Below, in pieces: positions 1-8,855 of a stretch of DNA of 64,000 nt. The stretch comes from Chryseobacterium cucumeris (lineage in GTDB: Bacteria; Bacteroidota; Bacteroidia; Flavobacteriales; Weeksellaceae). Position 1 is the first letter of the stretch, and every line of letters starts with the position of its first letter. The notes under the pieces were generated by a model, which saw nothing but the letters and a program-made list of their open reading frames with translations, was not told the DNA's origin and ran no database searches. The stretch is taken from assembly GCF_001593385.1 (NCBI RefSeq), contig NZ_LUVZ01000001.1:1178001-1242000 (forward strand), given 5' to 3'. The position numbers and the translations under genes were made by a program.

Positions 1-297
1 GAATCTGTTGCTGTTTGTCACATCATGATTAGGAGATACAGTAACGTTGGTAACATTGGCTGTTGTACAATTGGTACCGCCATTGATCAAAATATTCTTT
101 ACCAACTGCTCGGGAGTATAATTTGAAGGGGTGTAAGGCGGTACATTCACATCTATAAATGCTCCGGCCCTGAGAGCGGCGGCAGAAGGTTTTATTCTTT
201 CTGATTTTCTGACAGGTCTCGTTTGAGAAAATGCAGAAACAGAAATCAATAAAAAAGAAAAAAGGAAAAAATAGTTTTTTAGTCTATAGATTAACAT
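1..297 (-). CDS. Secreted protein, choice-of-anchor-L type, 5' part only
   Basis: The first 99 codons of a minus-strand gene are present; the rest lies beyond the left edge. The start ATG is at 297-295. Residues 1-25 form a signal peptide (basic MLIYRLKNY, a Phe/Leu-rich core, then SVSAFSQ). After a short linker comes YTPEQLVKNILINGGTNC followed by NVTVSP, which matches the opening of choice-of-anchor-L domains of Bacteroidota surface proteins. Such proteins usually end in a T9SS sorting domain, which cannot be checked here. The signal peptide is seen directly; the domain call rests on a short match. Confidence 0.6.
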   Translation of the reverse strand, partial: MLIYRLKNYFFLFSFLLISVSAFSQTRPVRKSERIKPSAAALRAGAFIDVNVPPYTPSNYTPEQLVKNILINGGTNCTTANVTNVTVSPNHDVTNSNRF

Positions 298-444
298 TTT
301 GTTTTCATTTGTTCAAATGTAGCAAAAATAATCATACCAAATCAGCCTTTAACATTACTATTTTATAATCCAGCAGGTAGATTCATAACATTTTTTTCTT
401 ATTATTACATTTTCCGCAAATCATTTTGAACAGAAATTAATCCA

Positions 445-475
445 TAAAAAAACAGATCAACGTATTGATCTGTTT
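445..475 (-). terminator. Intrinsic terminator of the heptad-repeat membrane protein gene
   Basis: Perfect 11-bp stem (450-460 with 465-475), loop CGTA. Read on the minus strand it is followed by a run of T (449-446). It lies just past the stop of the 491-1057 gene. Confidence 0.8.
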
Positions 476-490
476 AAACTTTAACGGCCA

Positions 491-1057
491 CTATTCCGGT
501 TCTTTATCATCTTTTTTCAACTGGTCTATTTCATTCTGCAACTGAGAGATAATATCTTTTAAGGCTTTTATTTCGTTTTTGTTCGAGCTCACATTACTCT
601 TGAGCATTACATTTTTCGCTCTTTCATTGTGGTCTTCTTCATCTTCGTCTTCGTTAATTTCTTCAATATCTTCGCTGATTTCCTCAATGTCTTCCTGGAT
701 ATCTTCAATATCTTCATTGATCTCTTCAATGTCTTCGCTGATTTCTTCTATATCCTCGCTGATTTCCTCAATATCTTCCTGAATGTCTTCAATATCTTCC
801 TGTATATCTTCAATTTTCTCGTGGCTTTTATTCACAGACATCTGAATGAAGATTGCCAGATAAATAGCTTCCAGGGAAAGTACGGTCGTAAGAATCAGAA
901 GCATTTTATCAAAATCAACGATATTCAGCATCGGAAGTAAAAACGAGGTAAGGAACAGCAGAGTATGAACAATCAGGGACTGAATAGATCCTATCCAAGA
1001 TGTAATGCTGTCTGCTATTTTTTCAAGAACTTCTGTTTTTTCGTTATATTTTTTCAT
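491..1057 (-). CDS. Two-TM membrane protein with acidic heptad-repeat coiled coil (DUF1003-like)
   Basis: A 188-residue protein with two membrane segments near residues 27-45 and 51-73 (the latter ending LAIFIQMSVNK, which resembles the second helix of DUF1003 proteins). Eight tandem 7-residue units of the type I-E-[DE]-I-x-E-D follow at residues 82-137, then an acidic patch and a C-terminal Leu/Ile heptad segment (about 160-180). Ile spacing predicts a strongly acidic coiled coil facing the cytosol. The gene is last in a minus-strand run, 11 bp behind the TIGR02757 gene, and ends at a strong terminator. Function unknown; the DUF1003 link is by eye. Confidence 0.7.
   Translation of the reverse strand: MKKYNEKTEVLEKIADSITSWIGSIQSLIVHTLLFLTSFLLPMLNIVDFDKMLLILTTVLSLEAIYLAIFIQMSVNKSHEKIEDIQEDIEDIQEDIEEISEDIEEISEDIEEINEDIEDIQEDIEEISEDIEEINEDEDEEDHNERAKNVMLKSNVSSNKNEIKALKDIISQLQNEIDQLKKDDKEPE
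647..814 (-). repeat. 21-bp tandem repeat coding for heptads
   Basis: Eight in-frame copies of a 21-bp unit inside the preceding membrane protein gene, encoding variants IEDIQED, IEEISED and IEEINED. Copies differ by a few bases each. Because the unit is a multiple of three, slippage would change coiled-coil length without breaking the frame. Confidence 0.85.
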
Positions 1058-1068
1058 CCTTTATATTT

Positions 1069-1845
1069 TTACAACAGTTCCTTTGTTACTCCTAATCCAA
1101 ACAATGCAAAGTCATATTTTGCCGGATCTTTTTCATCAAATTTTCTGATGGCAATATCAAGCTCTTCTACTGTTTTCCAATCATTCTGTGTTCGGAAAAC
1201 CAAGCCTAATTTTCTGGAGATGTTTCCTGTATGCACATCCAGTGGAATGGAAAGATTTTTTTGGTCTATATTCTTCCAGATGCCAAAATCTACTCCCCTT
1301 TTATCTTTACGCACCATCCATCTCAAAAACATAATAATCCTTTTGGCAGAGGAATTCTTATAAGGTGAACTGATGTGTTTATGGCTTCTGTGCTTCTCTG
1401 TTTCCAGGAAACCACTTCTGAATCTTTCTATAGCGTGGAGAAAGTTATTCTCTGATTCTTTTACTTTAAATAAACTTTCCAGGCTTTCATTTTCATTATA
1501 AATTCTGTTGAACTGTCTGATGAAATAGGAAAAATCCTGTCCGTTGAACGTTCTGTGAATGCTTTTATCCTGAATACTTTCCAGATCTTTTTCTGAATAA
1601 TTCATGACAAAATCATAGGGTGAATTTCCCATAATATCAAGCATTTTATCTGCAGAATTAATGATGGACTTTCTGTTTCCCCAGGAAATTGTTGCTGCCA
1701 GAAATCCTGCAATTTCAATGTCCTGTTTTAAAGAAAAGCGATGCGGAATCTGTATCGGGTCATTTTCAATAAAATCAGGAGCGTTATACTGATCTGCTTT
1801 TTCGTTGAGAAAATCTCTCAGTTCTTCAAATTTCAACATATTCAT
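1069..1845 (-). CDS. TIGR02757 family protein (DUF2400)
   Basis: 258 residues, matching the Bacteroidota TIGR02757 family over its length. Family landmarks include DPIQIPHRF (29-37), the KQDIEIAGFLAATISWGNRK segment (40-59), a central helical region, IPLDVHTGNISRKLG and the C-terminal DFALFGLGV. The last two resemble the HhH-GPD-like fold of DNA glycosylases, with an Asp in the DVHTGN motif, but no activity is established that I know of. The ORF starts 1 bp after the rnz stop, so the two are translationally linked. The start MNMLKFEEL could also be the Met at position 3. Confidence 0.85.
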   Translation of the reverse strand: MNMLKFEELRDFLNEKADQYNAPDFIENDPIQIPHRFSLKQDIEIAGFLAATISWGNRKSIINSADKMLDIMGNSPYDFVMNYSEKDLESIQDKSIHRTFNGQDFSYFIRQFNRIYNENESLESLFKVKESENNFLHAIERFRSGFLETEKHRSHKHISSPYKNSSAKRIIMFLRWMVRKDKRGVDFGIWKNIDQKNLSIPLDVHTGNISRKLGLVFRTQNDWKTVEELDIAIRKFDEKDPAKYDFALFGLGVTKELL

Positions 1846-1846
1846 T

Positions 1847-2761
1847 CTAAATCTTTACACTTTCCAATGCTTTTGGTAAAAATGTATTGGGAAATATTTC
1901 TCTTGCCTCATCAGTAAATACTGTCAGATCTCCATATCTGTTGGAAAAGTGACCTAAAATCAGTTTTCCAACCTGAGCTTTCTGAGCAATGGTAGCTGCT
2001 TCCAAAGCTGTGGTGTGGCCTGTATAATCTGCCATTTCCTTCAGATCATGTAAAAATGTAGATTCATGATACAAAACCGTTACATTCTTAATAATAGGAA
2101 TCACAGTTTCAAGATAACGGGTATCACTGCAAAATGCATAGGATACCGATGGAGCCGGATCAACAGTTAGAATTTCATTTTTAAGGACATAACCATCGCT
2201 TAGTACAAAGTCCTTCCCTGCTTTGATATTGTGATAATCGCAGGTTTCAATTTCGCTGTACTTGGCAATCTCTTTCATATTAAGATGCCTGTCTTTCGGT
2301 TTTTCTTTAAAAAGATACCCATTACAGTAAATCCTGTGATCCAAAGGAATAGTGTATACTTCTACCCTGTTATCCTCGTATATTTTTTCAGAATAATCTT
2401 TATCCAGTTCATGATAAATCACTTCAAAACCACGGTGGGTTTCTGTAATCTGAAAAATGGTTTCCAACATCTTCTTAATTCCTTTAGGACCATAAACATG
2501 CAAGGGCATATCTCTTCCTAAAAGACGGAAAGAGGCTATAAGCCCCGGAAGTCCGAAACAATGATCTCCATGAAGATGGGAGATAAAAATATGATTGATT
2601 TTTGAAAATCTTGCTTTTGCCTTTCTCAGCTGTACCTGTGTACCTTCTCCACAATCGATCAGGAAGAGTCTTTCTTCCATTTCCAGCAGCTGTGCTGTGG
2701 GTGATGTATTGATGGTCGGAATCGCAGAGTTAAAACCTAATATTGTTAAATAAGTACTCAA
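1847..2761 (-). CDS. rnz: Ribonuclease Z (tRNA 3'-end processing)
   Basis: 304 residues, normal length for the short RNase Z form. It is a metallo-beta-lactamase-fold endonuclease that removes 3' trailers from pre-tRNA in the cytosol. The zinc-binding HLHGDH motif is at residues 62-67, preceded by LIDCGEGTQVQLRKAK; the Asp ligand is in FCSDTRY (about 214) and the C-terminal His in ILGHFSNRYGD. The tail is standard. A TACATTTG -7-like element lies at 2787-2780 on the minus strand, 19 bases before the start, so it may have its own promoter in addition to read-through from rdgB. Confidence 0.95.
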   Translation of the reverse strand: MSTYLTILGFNSAIPTINTSPTAQLLEMEERLFLIDCGEGTQVQLRKAKARFSKINHIFISHLHGDHCFGLPGLIASFRLLGRDMPLHVYGPKGIKKMLETIFQITETHRGFEVIYHELDKDYSEKIYEDNRVEVYTIPLDHRIYCNGYLFKEKPKDRHLNMKEIAKYSEIETCDYHNIKAGKDFVLSDGYVLKNEILTVDPAPSVSYAFCSDTRYLETVIPIIKNVTVLYHESTFLHDLKEMADYTGHTTALEAATIAQKAQVGKLILGHFSNRYGDLTVFTDEAREIFPNTFLPKALESVKI

Positions 2762-2828
2762 ATCAATAATTTATGATAACAAATGTACAACAGAAAATAT
2801 AAATGGGATTTCGTCCTGATATTTAAAC

Positions 2829-3404
2829 TTAATCAGTTACTTTTAAAAAATCCATAAATAGGTCTAATGCCTGTTTACGGTGGCTGATCTTATTTTTGTC
2901 TTCAGGATCCATTTCTGCAAAAGTTCTTTCATATCCTTCAGGAACAAAAATCGGATCATATCCGAAACCTTTGAAACCTTTATTTTCTGTCAGTAAATTT
3001 CCATGAACTCTGCCTTCAAAATATTGAGCGCCATTTTCATCATAATAACAAAGAACCGTCACAAAATAAGCCTTCCTGTTTTCAATTCCCTGCATTTCTT
3101 CCAATACCTTTTCGATATTTTTTGCGAAGTCATGATCTCCGGCATAACGGGCTGAGAAAATTCCTGGTCTTCCATCCAAAGATTCTACTACCAAACCGCT
3201 GTCGTCTCCCAAACTTGGAACCCCAGTTTTTTCAAAGCAATATTTGGCCTTGATCAGGGCATTGGCATGAAAAGAATCTCCGTCTTCTACAATTTCCTCG
3301 TGAATATTATAATCGGTAAGACTTTTCACCACGCAGTCACTTCCCAGGATCTGTTGGATTTCTTCTTTTTTATGTTCGTTGTGTGTAGCTACTAATAATT
3401 CCAT
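2829..3404 (-). CDS. rdgB: Non-canonical purine NTP pyrophosphatase (RdgB/HAM1, inosine/xanthosine triphosphatase)
   Basis: The 191-residue protein hydrolyses dITP, ITP and XTP to the monophosphates, keeping deaminated purines out of nucleic acids. It starts with the family signature MELLVATHNEHKKEEIQQIL and contains SLGDDSGLVVESLDGRPGIF, the substrate-binding and metal-binding core, plus GYDPIFVPEG and MDPEDKNKISHRKQAL. The frame is open further upstream; an ATG 12 bases earlier (3416) is possible, but MELLVATHN aligns best with the family. It sits 41 bp after the CPBP protease gene on the same strand, probably co-transcribed. Confidence 0.93.
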   Translation of the reverse strand: MELLVATHNEHKKEEIQQILGSDCVVKSLTDYNIHEEIVEDGDSFHANALIKAKYCFEKTGVPSLGDDSGLVVESLDGRPGIFSARYAGDHDFAKNIEKVLEEMQGIENRKAYFVTVLCYYDENGAQYFEGRVHGNLLTENKGFKGFGYDPIFVPEGYERTFAEMDPEDKNKISHRKQALDLFMDFLKVTD

Positions 3405-3445
3405 TTCTATATTCATTTTCAATTTTATTTTTTTAATCGGGTTAC

Positions 3446-4276
3446 TTACATTTCAGCATAATGTATTTTATACTTTTTCATAAAAAGATAATAGAACAAA
3501 GAGAAAAGTACAATTCCAACAGCCAGTACAAGCCATTCTGAAATATGAAGAACCTTTGCAAAACTCTCATCTTTACCATAAAGCACCAATAGCGACAGGG
3601 TTAAATTATTAAACGCATGCAGTAATATCGGCATCAGCAAAGACTTTGTTTTATGATAGACCAATCCCAGTACACAGCCCAACATTACAGCGCTGATAAA
3701 CTGCCATGGATTTCCGTGAACCACGCCAAAAATTATGGAAGCATACAGAATCGCCTTCCATGGTTCTACTCCTTTATTGATCAATCCTTTCTGGATAATT
3801 CCTCTGAATATAATTTCCTCAAAAATCGGAGCCATGATTACCGTCATGATAATCATTACAACAGGATTATCTGTCAATTGGCTCATCAGCTGGATAAAAT
3901 ATTCATAAAAGTCACCGAAAAACGGTCCTGTGGTTGGGATCTGAGCGGCAATAAATTCGGAAATAAACATCATCCCCGCCATCATTGGAAAGATGAGAAG
4001 ATAGGTAGAAAAATTAACCGATGAAAAGTTGAAGTTAAGCCTCTTTTGAGTAGTACGTCTTACAATGAAAAAATCAAAGAAAGCAATAGCTGTAAGAAAT
4101 CCTACAGAATTTGCTACCATCAGAAACCAGTCTTTCAATTCAATATTTTCTCTGAAAACAACCTTCCAGAAAGTGCTGAATAAAGAAACGGCCATTGTTC
4201 CCACGAATAATCCAACTACCAAAACAACACCGCCAAACCATGTGAACGTAAACTTCGGATATTTGCTATTTTCCAT
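3446..4276 (-). CDS. CPBP family intramembrane glutamic protease
   Basis: 276 residues with about eight hydrophobic segments. The CPBP (Rce1/CAAX protease-like) motifs are in order: EEIIFRG (Glu-Glu at about 153-154), FGVVHGNPWQF (His at about 187) and LLHAFNN (His at about 220). The frame is open to 4306, but a -7 promoter element covers 4304-4311, so the start MENSKYPKF at 4276 is preferred. It is first in the minus-strand run leading into rdgB and rnz. Substrate unknown; bacterial members have roles ranging from peptide processing to self-immunity. Confidence 0.88.
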   Translation of the reverse strand: MENSKYPKFTFTWFGGVVLVVGLFVGTMAVSLFSTFWKVVFRENIELKDWFLMVANSVGFLTAIAFFDFFIVRRTTQKRLNFNFSSVNFSTYLLIFPMMAGMMFISEFIAAQIPTTGPFFGDFYEYFIQLMSQLTDNPVVMIIMTVIMAPIFEEIIFRGIIQKGLINKGVEPWKAILYASIIFGVVHGNPWQFISAVMLGCVLGLVYHKTKSLLMPILLHAFNNLTLSLLVLYGKDESFAKVLHISEWLVLAVGIVLFSLFYYLFMKKYKIHYAEM

Positions 4277-4303
4277 CCTTTCTCTGTAAAAGTTTATGAG
4301 AAA

Positions 4304-4334
4304 CAAAGATAATTTTTTTGACTGCTACAGGCAA
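4304..4334 (-). promoter_or_regulatory. Promoter of the CPBP-rdgB-rnz run
   Basis: On the minus strand TATCTTTG (4311-4304) matches the Bacteroidota -7 consensus TAnnTTTG, and TTG (4334-4332) lies 20 bp upstream as the -33 element. The expected transcription start near 4297 excludes the longer reading frame start at 4306. Confidence 0.6.
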
Positions 4335-4384
4335 CTAAAAAAGGAATTTCTTATTTTCGTTCCTTTATCCATGAACATCACAAA

Positions 4385-5074
4385 ATGAATACAGAATTTT
4401 CATTCCAAAGATTTGAGTCTGCAACCAACAGGTGGACGACTGTTGTTCTGAATGCTCTTTTCTTTGTGATGTTTATTTCTTTCGTTTTGCTTTTTGTTTT
4501 AGGTCCTGCTTACGGAATTTACAGAAGAGGGTTTGAAGCTATGCTGTACCCTGCCTTGATCAGTTGGGGACTTTCATTGTTGATTTTGATTCCTGCGATC
4601 CGTTATATTATTAAAAGGAAAAAGCCGGCCCATACAATTGTGGTTGATGAAACCGGCCTCTTATTTTATAATTCAAGAAATGAAATTGCAGATCAGATCC
4701 TCTACACAGATCTCCGGCCTTCAAAACAGGATTTTGATATTTACACAGTCAATCCGGTAGGATCAGGAATCACTCCTTTACTGGAGGTAACAGTCTTATC
4801 AGATAAAAAAGAAGAAACTCTAAGACGTATTGATATGAATCTCCCTTTGAGAGTGGTAAGAAACAAATCTGCTTTGTATGCCCATTTTCTACACGGCATC
4901 AGCACTTTCCGTCCTGATTTGAAGATAGATCCTCTCGTTTTCCGCAGCTATTCTATTGATACGGAAACATGGAAAGTGAACAGTAAAGGGATTTCTTTGG
5001 GAGGCTGGCTTTTATTTCTGGCAGCACTTGTTATTACAGCACTTATATGCGGGCTTGTTTTTTTGTTAACTTAG
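4385..5074 (+). CDS. Hypothetical three-TM membrane protein, paralogue A
   Basis: 229 residues, not a family I can name. Two membrane helices lie at about 20-44 and 52-74, a soluble beta-rich domain at about 80-200, and a final helix at about 206-228. The soluble domain holds VVDETGLLFYNSRNE and YAHFLHGISTFRPDLKI, both repeated with changes in the next gene, so the two are tandem paralogues. Spacing to the partner is 13 bp. The layout (helical hairpin, PH-like beta domain) resembles small membrane proteins with bacterial PH-type domains, but that is inference. Confidence 0.75.
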   Translation: MNTEFSFQRFESATNRWTTVVLNALFFVMFISFVLLFVLGPAYGIYRRGFEAMLYPALISWGLSLLILIPAIRYIIKRKKPAHTIVVDETGLLFYNSRNEIADQILYTDLRPSKQDFDIYTVNPVGSGITPLLEVTVLSDKKEETLRRIDMNLPLRVVRNKSALYAHFLHGISTFRPDLKIDPLVFRSYSIDTETWKVNSKGISLGGWLLFLAALVITALICGLVFLLT

Positions 5075-5087
5075 GCTAAGAATTAAT

Positions 5088-5810
5088 ATGATTGAAAAGT
5101 TCCAGACCATAGAATCCAAAATCAGCAAACCCATTACTTATTTTCTAATGGGAATTCTCTGGATCGCTGTCATTCTGATTATGGTAGTAATCGGGGTTGT
5201 TTTCAATCTTATTTACAATAATTTCAGACAATATTTAGAACAGGATCTGGGCATTTTTTTCACGCTTATTATTGCACAACTGCTTCTTATATTTTGTTGT
5301 ATCGCTTTGATAATGGCTTTAACTTACAGAAAAAAGCAAAAGATACGAAAAGCCATTGTAGATGAAAAAGGAGTAACATTCTATAACAACCGAAATGTAA
5401 TCATTGAAACCATATTATATCATGAACTTCAGCCAGCTCAGAACTCATCCACCGATGTACATGTATCCAATACCCAAAACGTAAAATATAGCAAAACGAC
5501 ATTGCAGATCTACCTGAAAAATAAAGCAGGAGAAATTGGACCAATACGTGTTGATTTCAATTTTGAACTGGTAATTTTAAGTAACCAATATGATCTATAC
5601 CATCATTTTCTAAAAGGGATTCAACACTTTCGTCCGGATCTGAGAATAAGTCAACAGGCGATTGATCAGTACAATCTCAGTTCAGAACCACAAAAAACAG
5701 AATTTGGGATATTTGAATATATCATAGCAGCCCTTGTTATCCTGATTGCTGCCGGACTGGTGTATGTTTTTATGTTGCTCGTAAAAATAATAGTTGATAA
5801 GCTGCATTGA
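5088..5810 (+). CDS. Hypothetical three-TM membrane protein, paralogue B
   Basis: 240 residues with the same architecture as the preceding gene: two helices (about 17-40 and 58-82), a soluble domain with IVDEKGVTFYNNRNV and YHHFLKGIQHFRPDLRI, and a C-terminal helix (about 210-233). Overall identity to paralogue A is low outside these motifs, suggesting an old duplication. The two are surely one operon (13 bp apart). Function unknown; a hetero-oligomer is plausible. Confidence 0.75.
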   Translation: MIEKFQTIESKISKPITYFLMGILWIAVILIMVVIGVVFNLIYNNFRQYLEQDLGIFFTLIIAQLLLIFCCIALIMALTYRKKQKIRKAIVDEKGVTFYNNRNVIIETILYHELQPAQNSSTDVHVSNTQNVKYSKTTLQIYLKNKAGEIGPIRVDFNFELVILSNQYDLYHHFLKGIQHFRPDLRISQQAIDQYNLSSEPQKTEFGIFEYIIAALVILIAAGLVYVFMLLVKIIVDKLH

Positions 5811-5958
5811 AGAAAAGCCAGCTATTGGCCGTTTCACAGCTATATTCATCATTCTGAAACCTGAGTATCCTTCTATTATTCTGTCTAATTAATATTGTCT
5901 TCATTTAAATTTGAAAACCTCGTAAAAAATCACGATTTTTGCAACTTCAAAATACGAT

Positions 5959-7554
5959 ATGTCAGACTTAATCAAAGAAATACAAAAAAGAAAGACCTTC
6001 GGGATCATTTCCCACCCGGATGCCGGAAAAACGACTCTTACAGAAAAGCTTCTTCTTTTCGGAGGAGCTATTCAGGAAGCGGGTGCGGTAAAATCCAACA
6101 AAATAAAAAAGGGAGCTACCTCCGACTTTATGGAAATTGAAAGACAGAGAGGAATCTCTGTAGCGACTTCCGTATTAGCTTTTGAATATAGAGACCACAA
6201 AATCAACATTCTCGATACTCCGGGTCACAAAGACTTTGCTGAGGATACTTACAGAACATTAACTGCTGTAGACTCCGTAATCGTTGTAATTGACGTTGCA
6301 AAAGGGGTTGAGGAACAAACTGAAAAACTGGTTCAGGTTTGTAGAATGAGAAACATTCCGATGCTGGTTTTCATCAATAAACTGGACCGTGAAGGTAAAG
6401 ATGCCTTCGATCTTTTGGATGAAGTAGAACAAAAATTAGGATTAACAGTTTGTCCGCTTTCTTTACCAATTGGTATGGGAAGTGACTTCCAGGGAATTTA
6501 TAATATCTGGGAAAATAATATTCAGTTATTCTTAGAAGAGAAAAAACAGAAAGTTGGAGATTCTATTAAGTTTGATGATATCAATGACACATCTATTGAT
6601 GATGTGATTGGTGAAAAAGCGGCAAAAACATTAAGAGAAGAGCTTGATCTGATCCAGTCTGTTTATCCTGAATTTAATCGTGACGATTATATGAAAGGTG
6701 ATCTTCAGCCGGTATTTTTCGGTTCTGCTTTAAATAACTTTGGAGTACGTGAATTATTGGATGCTTTTATTGATATTGCTCCAATGCCACAGCCCAAAGA
6801 AAGTGATACGCGTCTGGTAAAACCTGAGGAAAGCACTTTCACAGGATTTGTTTTCAAAATCCACGCGAATATGGATCCTAAGCACAGAGACAGGCTTGCA
6901 TTCGTAAAGATTGTTTCAGGAACATTCAGGAGAAACGAAAACTACTTACTGGTAAGAGAAGGTAAAAAAATGAAATTCTCCTCTCCTAACGCATTCTTTG
7001 CAGATAAGAAAGAAGTGGTGGAAGAAAGTTTCCCTGGTGATATCGTCGGTTTACATGATACGGGAAGTTTCAGAATCGGAGATACATTAACTGGTGGCGA
7101 AAAATTAAGCTTCAAAGGAATTCCTAGCTTCTCTCCTGAACATTTCCGTTATATCAATAATAACGATCCGTTAAAAGCCAAGCAATTGGCGAAAGGTATT
7201 GATCAGCTGATGGATGAAGGGGTTGCGCAGTTATTTACGCTTGAAATGAATGGAAGAAAGATCATTGGAACGGTTGGAGCCCTTCAGTACGAAGTTATCC
7301 AATACCGTTTAGAGCATGAATATGGTGCAAAATGTACTTATGAACCGTTATCGATGCACAAAGCATGTTGGGTAGAAGCTGATGAGAAGTCTGAAGAATT
7401 CAAGGAATTTGCAAGATTAAAGCAGAGATTCCTGGCAAGAGATAAGTACAATCAATTGGTATTCCTTGCAGATTCTTCTTTCACGATTCACATGACGCAG
7501 GAGAAATTCCCGAATGTGAAATTACACTTCATCAGTGAGTTCAGAGAAAATTAA
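5959..7554 (+). CDS. prfC: Peptide chain release factor 3 (translational GTPase)
   Basis: 531 residues, full length for RF3, which recycles RF1/RF2 from the ribosome after peptide release. The P-loop HPDAGKTT is at 19-26, the switch I region has the RF3-typical FMEIERQRGISVATSV, and DTPGHKDF and NKLD complete the G domain. Domains II and III follow to the C-terminal FPNVKLHFISEFREN. A possible promoter lies just upstream (TTG at 5911, GATTTTTG at 5934-5941). It ends 44 bp before a strong terminator and appears monocistronic. Confidence 0.96.
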   Translation: MSDLIKEIQKRKTFGIISHPDAGKTTLTEKLLLFGGAIQEAGAVKSNKIKKGATSDFMEIERQRGISVATSVLAFEYRDHKINILDTPGHKDFAEDTYRTLTAVDSVIVVIDVAKGVEEQTEKLVQVCRMRNIPMLVFINKLDREGKDAFDLLDEVEQKLGLTVCPLSLPIGMGSDFQGIYNIWENNIQLFLEEKKQKVGDSIKFDDINDTSIDDVIGEKAAKTLREELDLIQSVYPEFNRDDYMKGDLQPVFFGSALNNFGVRELLDAFIDIAPMPQPKESDTRLVKPEESTFTGFVFKIHANMDPKHRDRLAFVKIVSGTFRRNENYLLVREGKKMKFSSPNAFFADKKEVVEESFPGDIVGLHDTGSFRIGDTLTGGEKLSFKGIPSFSPEHFRYINNNDPLKAKQLAKGIDQLMDEGVAQLFTLEMNGRKIIGTVGALQYEVIQYRLEHEYGAKCTYEPLSMHKACWVEADEKSEEFKEFARLKQRFLARDKYNQLVFLADSSFTIHMTQEKFPNVKLHFISEFREN

Positions 7555-7598
7555 ATAAAAGACAAATCGCAAAAAGGCAAAATTGTTTACAATACAGG

Positions 7599-7626
7599 TC
7601 CGCAGAATTTTTCTGCGGATTTTTTT
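7599..7626 (+). terminator. Intrinsic terminator of prfC
   Basis: Perfect 9-bp stem (7599-7607 with 7611-7619), 3-base loop and seven T (7620-7626). Confidence 0.9.
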
Positions 7627-7910
7627 ATAATATATCGTATGAAACCACCTCGTCTAAAATTTTTCAATTTTTTGCCACCACTCCGGAGGATGAGAATTTT
7701 TAGATTTCCGAACTAATATTTAGTGAAAAGACAAAGCTTTCGAATCATTTCAATACCCCAAAATCAGAAAAACACTTTGTAAATCTTTTGTAAAACGAAT
7801 ACAAAAGATTGAAAATACAACACTTATAATTTTACCAGCACAATACATTTCATTTACAATCTTTACAAGAACTTCCCTTGTAATTTTACTTCATCAAAAA
7901 AATTAATCTT
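7627..7910. other. Intergenic DNA with a candidate degenerate repeat
   Basis: No gene is seen. Bases 7637-7703 hold AAACCACCTCGTC, an A/T stretch, TTGCCACCACTCCGGAG and GGATGAGAATTTTT. The GC-richer blocks and the CTCCGGAG palindrome stand out from the AT-rich surroundings and look like a decayed copy of an intergenic repeat of the type common in Chryseobacterium. From 7800 the DNA has three similar A/T-rich stretches ending in TTTTAC before the DUF4349 gene. Confidence 0.35.
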
Positions 7911-8855
7911 ATGAAAAAGTTCATCTTACTCACTGCTGCAGCAAGCACTTTCCTTATGTGTAAAAAAGCGGAAGCTACACAGGATAAAATACATGAAGCC
8001 ATCCATTCAGCGGACAGTGCGGTTACGGTGGCTACAGAAACCGTTGAAAATGCCAGTAAAACAGTAGACCAGGCTATGGATTCTGCAAGTATTAAAATAA
8101 AAGACTTTGAGAATACAAAAAATGATATCCGGCAAAATATAGAGAACACTTCCAAAATGGTAGATTCTTTATCGGATAAAATTGCCAATACAAAACTGGA
8201 ATCAAAAATTGAGAAAAAAGATTCTATAACAAAGAAGACTGAAAAGATTGCAGTAAAAGCTCCGGCTCCAAAGGTTATTAAAGAAACCAAAATCATTTAT
8301 AAAGAAAAGCCTAAGAATGACAGTTACGAACTGAATATGCCTAAAGATAAAATGGTAAAATCAGGATATCTTTCTATAACCGCAGAGAATGTGGAAACGG
8401 TAAAGGAAATTATCCGGGAAGAAGCGAACAGAAATAACGGTTATATCAAAAGTGAAAATCTATCTTATGTGGAATCAGCCAGTCCTCACGGAGAGGATCA
8501 AAAAGTATACAGTCTGGATATCAAAGTTCCCATACAGCATTTTGATGGGTTAATGGAGGATATCAATAGCAATGTTGGAGATATTGATACAAAAGATATT
8601 CAGGTTTCAGGACGAAACTACGCAGACAATACCATCTGCACAATCAGTGTAAATATCAGTGAGAAAGCCAAAACAGAAACAGAGCTTAAAACCTTTGGTG
8701 GAAAATCACTGGCTGCCATTGAATCCGGCTGGGATGTTATTACTTCCATATTCCTGTTTATCCTTCCATTATGGCCTTTATTCCTGATTGCCGGCATTGG
8801 GTATTATTTCTATAAAAAGAAGAACAGAAACATTCCTAATAACGATTCTCACTAA
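7911..8855 (+). CDS. DUF4349 domain protein, envelope-anchored
   Basis: 314 residues. The N-terminus MKKFILLTAAASTFLMC is a signal peptide with a relaxed lipobox (Cys17), so it may be a lipoprotein. Residues 25-90 are a helical coiled-coil-like stretch, followed by a Lys/Pro linker. The DUF4349 domain covers about 140-285, with KSGYLSITAENVETVKEII and IKVPIQHFDGLMEDI. It ends in a membrane helix (about 285-303) and a short basic tail. DUF4349 proteins are envelope proteins of unknown function. It stands alone between two spacers. Confidence 0.82.
   Translation: MKKFILLTAAASTFLMCKKAEATQDKIHEAIHSADSAVTVATETVENASKTVDQAMDSASIKIKDFENTKNDIRQNIENTSKMVDSLSDKIANTKLESKIEKKDSITKKTEKIAVKAPAPKVIKETKIIYKEKPKNDSYELNMPKDKMVKSGYLSITAENVETVKEIIREEANRNNGYIKSENLSYVESASPHGEDQKVYSLDIKVPIQHFDGLMEDINSNVGDIDTKDIQVSGRNYADNTICTISVNISEKAKTETELKTFGGKSLAAIESGWDVITSIFLFILPLWPLFLIAGIGYYFYKKKNRNIPNNDSH

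Noticed and set aside
579..940. Plus-strand ORFs rich in Ser/Ile or Phe
   Set aside because: They are antisense readings of the heptad repeat; the repetitive composition is caused by the 21-bp unit.
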